Shown here piece by piece: positions 58,468-64,000 of a stretch of DNA of 64,000 nucleotides. Position numbers and translations under genes: made by a program. The stretch comes from Branchiostoma floridae (lineage: Eukaryota; Chordata; Leptocardii; Amphioxiformes; Branchiostomatidae). The DNA is taken from assembly GCF_000003815.2 (NCBI RefSeq), contig NC_049986.1, positions 7,831,918 through 7,895,917 of the forward strand, written 5' to 3'. Every line of letters starts with the position of its first letter. Position 1 is the stretch's first letter. The notes under the pieces are model-generated. The model was not told the DNA's origin. It saw only the letters and a program-made list of their open reading frames with translations, and made no database searches.

Positions 58468-60993
58468 TTTTGTTTCATAGCCAATCTACCGACCTCTATC
58501 ACCAAGAATGGTCTACATTTGAAAGAGTTAGCTTGGGTCGTGATGAAGTAAAAAGCAACCACCTCTCTCCAGCAAATGCTAAGAGTAAAATGATACTTTC
58601 TCCTTGAGAAAAGATATTAAATTCATCAATGTGGGTGTTTCCAAAACATCTTAGGGAAAAATGTTATCAATTACCACCCTGCATATGGAGCATTCCTCAC
58701 AATAAACTTGAATAAAGCCTCATTCATGCCTCTGACGTCAAGCACTCTTCAAGAATTTTCAATACGTCTCATAATTTCCGCATCTAGGGAGTTGGCTTCT
58801 TGAAGTCTAAGAAAAACTGCAGTAGGATCAGTCAAAGTTACCCTGACATAAATATTCTGTGTTGAAACAAAGTTGTACTTAATGTATAAATTATTGTATT
58901 ACGGTACCATACATCAGGAAACGTTATTCAGTATACAAAGAGATATTCATCTACTTCATGGCATGATTTGTTTAAGAAGTTCCTCAGCAACGATTTTTTT
59001 ATGCTACGCAAATGAGCCTTAAGATTTTGGTTACCATTTTTAAAGCAAATGTAGAAAACACTTTGCCAATATTCTATAGATATTGTAATATTTTCCTATG
59101 AGAGAAAGATTGCTTATGACTAGAATACAGTCCTGTCATGTAATTAAAATGGTAATCACTCCTTGCCATCAATAAGTGTTAAAGATCATCTTTATGCAAA
59201 GAATTCAGAACCTCGTACGTACTGCGGGCTTTATTGACGTACTCTGGACAAAGAAATATCTTGGAGAAGCTAATCAAAATTTCAAGTGGCATAGGTGTTG
59301 GATATCATAATCATAAGCACCGGACATTTCAGCCTGCTTGATAGACATATTCAATTTAGCTGCTTCTCAATACAAAGGACTTGCTTCGAATGATGTACAT
59401 AGTATGCATCGTTTGGCCGCAAAACATGTTTTTGCATATTTCCCTATTCATAGCATTTACAAAGGACGCGCGTGCATGTGTGTAGAGAGCGGATCTATAA
59501 TCCCACCATAATTCAGAAGATTGAACTTTGTATGGAACTTTTTAGTACATGGACGACGGGCTGATTTACCGTTTTGTTAGTGCTAATTTCAATAAGGTCT
59601 TTATATTTTATAATTATTTTCCAATGTTTAGCATACCTAAGCCAAAAGTATGCTGATGACGGATTTGACAGTGGCATAGAGTAGGAAGTATCTGTCTGAT
59701 GATTCGAACATGATAAATCAAGTCAAACCATGACACAAATATGACACATCACTTTTCGGGGGGTGACAAACGTTCCCGTTTCATTTCAGAGTTAAATTGA
59801 CAGATTGGTGAGTGTTTTGTGATCTTATGTTAAAATATCTCTGTTTTGTTCTCTCTGGCTATGTGAAGAGGTTAGATTTTTCTTTGATGGTACGTCAAGT
59901 GATGACACATTAGTTTCCATTTGTGTATTGTTGTGTATGTATTTGATTTCTGTATCTATTTGTGTTACATGTTGTATCCACGTTCAAATCATGTTGTCGT
60001 CACCGGTTACTGGCGCCGTAGCTGTTGACAATGTGTTGTTGTTTTGAGTGTTGTTTTTATTGTCGTACGTACCTCCGGGTAGCCATGTGTAAGAACAGCA
60101 TACATGCGCAGAACATTTTTTAAAAGAGTAATGTTAATGAAATTACAATAATTCAGCATAATGTGTAGCAGCAATACTACAAAAAGCGCAAAGTAAACTA
60201 GCGATGAATGTGTAAAAGACGACTCCATTATGACCTGGCTTTTCGTGAGCAAGTCAAGAAAACTACTTGCTTATCACAAGTCATTGCCTATATTTCCTAG
60301 CGGTCCTGTAACAACTTCATCTCCTTCTGATCCTAAAGGACAGAATTTGTTTTGTTTTTTACCGATCCTGACAGACAGAAATTTCTTCATGTCTACTACT
60401 CATTGCAAAATCAATTATTTATTCATTCCCTACCGTTCATCACTGACAGAATGTCTATACAACACGTGACATTTTGTAACGAGTTATTCATACCCCTTTC
60501 TCTCTACGAACCCCCAGGTAAATGTCGTCATGGCTACCATGAGACTACAGAGTGAATTCACTGACTAGCACGAACCCTAGTCGCGGAGGTATTGGCTGTA
60601 CGCCCATGCACCCAAGAAAAATGAACATCACAGCAAAAATGATAATAAAATAGCAAGAATCACACAAAAACACCTGATACAAAACACACAATTAAATGAA
60701 AGCTCTCATATAAAACATTATTTTCATTCCATAAGGCTACGTACAAGAAATGCCTTCTGTTACCTCTTACACAGCAATCCAATGGGCAATGTGAAATTCA
60801 AAATATAAGTGTCTTTCAAAGTGCAACGAAAAACGCATCTAAAACATAAACATATATCTGATAGCTTACCAAACATGATCAAAAAGGCACGAAGTCTTTT
60901 CAAGATTGTTTTCGAAGCCTCTCTCTCAATATGTTACAAACAAACGAAGAAAACGATGAATGTATAATTTGTGTTGAATAAAATGTGCGCTGT
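58468..60993. other. No gene recognised; probable GPCR upstream region
   Basis: AT-rich sequence upstream of the receptor. No supported exon, RNA or repeat structure identified. Confidence 0.4.
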
Positions 60994-61911
60994 TTAACCC
61001 TATTCAGACGGGGGGGGGGGGGCTTTTGAGGCCCGCGGCAACTTTGATGTTCTATAACGCCAGAATGACTTATGATAGAGCCACCAAATTTAATGAGTTT
61101 TCCTGAAATATTGTTGGCAACAATTTTACGAAGTTTGACAAATTTTACATTTTTTTTGTCAACCGTTTATTGACAGGTAGTTTTGCCCTAAATCATTATT
61201 TTTGGTTCTAACAATGTATTTTCAACATTTATTTGCTATATTACTGCTATTTTGTTACATAAATGAAATCTTATATTATTTAGCATATCTTTCATAATTA
61301 TATATGCATAAATTATGCTAATTTGATGATGTCATCAGCCCAAAATCCAAGATGGCGGACCGTATGGCCAGATCAAGAATAACAAGCTAATTATCCCTTA
61401 AAATTTGTAACTACCTGGTATCTTTTTATCAAAAACCATCTAAATGAATAAATTTAGTCTATTTCCATTGCCCTTTGTGATCATTTGTTGCAAAAAAGGT
61501 TTTTAAAAAATTCAAGGTGGTGGATATAAAATGGCGGAGCCCATCTCTTAGATGTGCATGACGTCATTGATGTTGATTTTGGCAACACAAGTCGTAATAA
61601 ACATTATATTCTGTTATCTGCACTTGTTGTTACATCTTTGTAGCATAACTTGAAGTTTTCTGAGAATACCCTTTTTCATGGGTCCGGCCAATATAATAAA
61701 ATTGATGACGTCATAATTACGTCATTTTACGTCATCGTAACATCAAACGTCAAATACTTGTCAGATATTATGTCGACATCTTGTCCTAAAAGTTTGGTGA
61801 CCCTATGGCACGTCTTGTTTGAGTTATAAGGTCTTAGAAGTGGAGGGCCTCAGAAGCACCCCCCCCCCCCGTCCAGGGATGACCAAAAAAGCCCGGTCTG
61901 AATAGGGTTAA
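60994..61911. mobile_element. Non-autonomous piggyBac-like element
   Basis: 60998-61907 (910 bases) begins 'CCCTATTCAGACGGGGG' and ends 'CCGGTCTGAATAGGG'. It is flanked on both sides by TTAA (60994-60997, 61908-61911). TTAA targets with CCC termini are diagnostic for piggyBac. Homopolymer G/C runs lie just inside each end. There is no transposase frame. Interior 'CCAAGATGGCGGACC' sits near 61350. Confidence 0.88.
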
Positions 61912-62008
61912 AATATGATTTTTCATCTTTGGTTTCTTATTAATTCATTTTTCACATTTTGTTGGCACCTCGCCTGACGCAGGGCGTGTGTTCTTTCTGT
62001 CCAGAAAC

Positions 62009-63902
62009 ATGACAAGTCGCACCATGCCGAGAGATCAGCAGCAGTCCCAAACTGGTGACACAGGTAGGTACATTTTCCTGACAGCATTTAGCCGAGGCAT
62101 GAAGCTCGGAGGTGCATTTTTATGTTGATATTTTGCTCTATCACCGTGCTTGTATGAGCGGTAAGTGATTCCATTACCTTAACATATGGACCAAGTGCGA
62201 ATTACGATAAGGCCTGGTGCAATGAGGGGTTGCATCAAACATTTCGGATGTTAAGCCCGTACATGGGGAGCATCAGGCGCTAAAGTTCGTCCTCGGTCGT
62301 CGAACCTCTCCACGTAAAAGACCCGACCATACTTATTCATAAGAGTAGGTGTGTCTCGCTGAAAGCATAACCAGTTTGGAACCCCGCATCGCTGCTCAAG
62401 ATGAAATGTTCTTTTAAAAGCCGTTAAATATATGAAATATTGTGATATCACAAAAAATTCAAGAAGCCATGATGGTTAAGCAGTGTTTTCCTCCTAGCCT
62501 CTACCAGGCTCCGTGGATCGGAGGACTTATTGTCGAAATTGGACAAATAGGGTCAATAGTACGCTAGGGGAGTCAGGACCACCTACTCGGCCGGTTGACT
62601 CCCCTAGCGTACTANNNNNNNNNNNNNNNNNNNNNNNNNNNNNNNNNNNNNNNNNNNNNNNNNNNNNNNNNNNNNNNNNNNNNNNNNNNNNNNNNNNNNN
62701 NNNNNNNNNNNNNNNNNNNNNNNNNNNNNNNNNNNNNNNNNNNNNNNNNNNNNNNNNNNNNNNNNNNNNNNNNNNNNNNNNNNNNNNNNNNNNNNNNNNN
62801 NNNNNNNNNNNNNNNNNNNNNNNNNNNNNNNNNNNNNNNNNNNNNNNNNNNNNNNNNNNNNNNNNNNNNNNNNNNNNNNNNNNNNNNNNNNNNNNNNNNN
62901 NNNNNNNNNNNNNNNNNNNNNNNNNNNNNNNNNNNNNNNNNNNNNNNNNNNNNNNNNNNNNNNNNNNNNNNNNNNNNNNNNNNNNNNNNNNNNNNNNNNT
63001 CCGAACCACGGAGCCTGGTAGAGGCTATTTTCCTCCCAGAGGTATGTTTTCCCCGTACCCCGAAGCAAGTTTCCTAACCAGTCAGTACGTTTACCGTGAC
63101 TTGGTCACTAGTCATCATAGGATTAACCCTCGAGTCTGAAGAATTATTTTTCGATGGTGCAATATGCAATAGCAATTTGCCACAGACGCGTTTGTGTTGC
63201 TCATGAAATGATACCATCATATTAATTGAATATCTGTATTTGTAAAAATAATGTTGTATTTTGATTTCATACGATCTTTAAGCGATTATTCTCCTGAATA
63301 CATACCGTTGGTGCCATTTTGACTTTGTAATTTTGCTCCAGGCACCACACCCATGCAGGAGCAGCAGACTGATTGGCAGGCACGTGCCGACGCCGCTGCC
63401 CGTGAACCCAACCCTATGTACGCCCCCGGAGAAGGTAGTTTTTTAAGCCCGCATACGGCGTACTTTCCTTATCTTAAATTTTAGACTTTTTACCGTATTA
63501 AGTATGTGGTGAATTTTGTAATCTTTTCCCAGGCACCACACCCATGCAGGAGCAGCAGACTGATTGGCAGGCACGTGCCGACGCCGCTGCCAGTGAACCC
63601 AACCCTATGTACGCCTCTGGAGAAGGTAGTTTTTTAAGCCAGCATACGGCGTACTTTCCTTATCTTGAATTTTAAGACTTTTTACCGTATAAACTATGTG
63701 GTAAATATCGTAATCTTTATTACCCAACGTACGCCTACGGCGTATTATTCATATCTCGATTTTAGATTTGTTTACCGTATGAAGCATTAATTTTGTAATT
63801 TTTGTTCAGTCGGCACACCCTTGAAGGAGCAACAGACTGATTGGCAGGCACGTACGAACGCCACTGCAAGTGAACCCAACCCTATGTACGCCTCCGGAGA
63901 AG
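62009..63902 (+). CDS. 5' part of a gene with tandem NPMY-motif exons, partial
   Basis: Start ATG 62009 follows a good acceptor (TTCTGTCCAG), so a 5'UTR exon lies upstream. Exon 62009-62063 ends in phase 1. Three 93-base exons follow, all phase 1 in and out: 63342-63434, 63533-63625, 63810-63902. Each encodes about 31 residues: 'TPMQEQQTDWQARADAA' then 'EPNPMY' then 'A(P/S)GEG'. The first two differ by very few bases, and the adjoining introns are duplicated too. NPMY fits the NPxY consensus bound by PTB domains and endocytic adaptors. I recall similar N-terminal cytoplasmic repeats in lancelet type II membrane receptors, so that is the likely role, by inference. The last intron continues to the window edge, where more exons are expected. 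Confidence 0.75.
62486..63036. mobile_element. Mutator-like MITE with 9-bp target duplication, containing gap
   Basis: Element 62495-63027: ends 'TAGCCTCTACCAGGCTCCGT' and the mirrored 'ACGGAGCCTGGTAGAGGCTA'. It is flanked by TTTTCCTCC at 62486-62494 and 63028-63036. An inner inverted repeat ('TACGCTAGGGGAGTCA' / 'TGACTCCCCTAGCGTA') lies beside the gap. A 9-bp duplication fits the Mutator group. It sits in the first coding intron of the NPMY gene. One arm of the same TIR occurs alone at 27272-27290. Confidence 0.82.
62615..62999. other. Assembly gap (385 N)
   Basis: 385 N inside the palindromic element 62495-63027. The non-round length suggests an estimated gap size; hairpin structure may have blocked sequencing. 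Confidence 0.99.
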
Positions 63903-64000
63903 GTAGTTTTTTAAGCCAGCAATTTTTTTTATGGAGTACTTTCCTTACCTTGAATTTTAGACTTTTTACCGTATAAACTATGTGGTAAATATCGTAATCT

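Overview
The window looks like nuclear DNA of an invertebrate chordate, most likely a lancelet (Branchiostoma-like cephalochordate). This is inferred from three things: intron-rich metazoan housekeeping genes (an ABHD6-type lipase and the ribosome-assembly factor PPAN), a single-exon receptor resembling lancelet odorant receptors, and tandem NPMY-motif exons of a kind I recall from lancelet receptor tails. No database search was possible. Nothing bacterial (operons, Shine-Dalgarno sites, CRISPR) is present. Two assembly gaps occur: 1299-1398 and 62615-62999.

Layout. 1-3743: a non-LTR retrotransposon (minus strand) with endonuclease and reverse transcriptase, broken by a frameshift and a gap. 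4299-4576: a probable last exon of a membrane protein (minus). 6683-11646: a seven-exon ABHD6-like monoacylglycerol lipase gene (minus). 13307-22247: a 13-exon PPAN/SSF1 gene (plus), divergent from ABHD6 across a 1.66 kb shared upstream region. 22.4-29.2 kb: no gene, many mobile-element remnants, a CCAAT-box cluster and a recurring 15-mer.

29.2-50.7 kb: a large tail-to-tail inverted duplication (arms about 8.8 and 9.1 kb, spacer about 3.5 kb). Each arm carries a complete seven-exon gene for a small ionotropic glutamate receptor-like channel subunit of 466/467 residues with no amino-terminal domain. The copies differ at a ligand-contact motif. A third, degenerate exon copy lies outside arm B at 51.5 kb. 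Insertions shared by both arms, or private to one, allow relative dating of the duplication. The spacer holds degenerate tandem repeats, a TA microsatellite and one unidentified open coding segment.

52-56.6 kb is repeat-rich with no gene recognised. 57109-58467 (minus) is an intronless rhodopsin-class receptor; its C-terminal tandem repeats continue in frame for 151 codons past a TAG stop. 60998-61907 is a piggyBac-like element with TTAA target sites. From 62009 to the right edge begins a plus-strand gene made of near-identical 93-base phase-1 exons encoding an NPMY repeat; it runs off the window and contains a Mutator-like element that holds the second gap.

The genes are separate eukaryotic loci and do not form one pathway. 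The most informative parts are the inverted receptor pair, the receptor tail with an internal stop, and the tandem NPMY exons.
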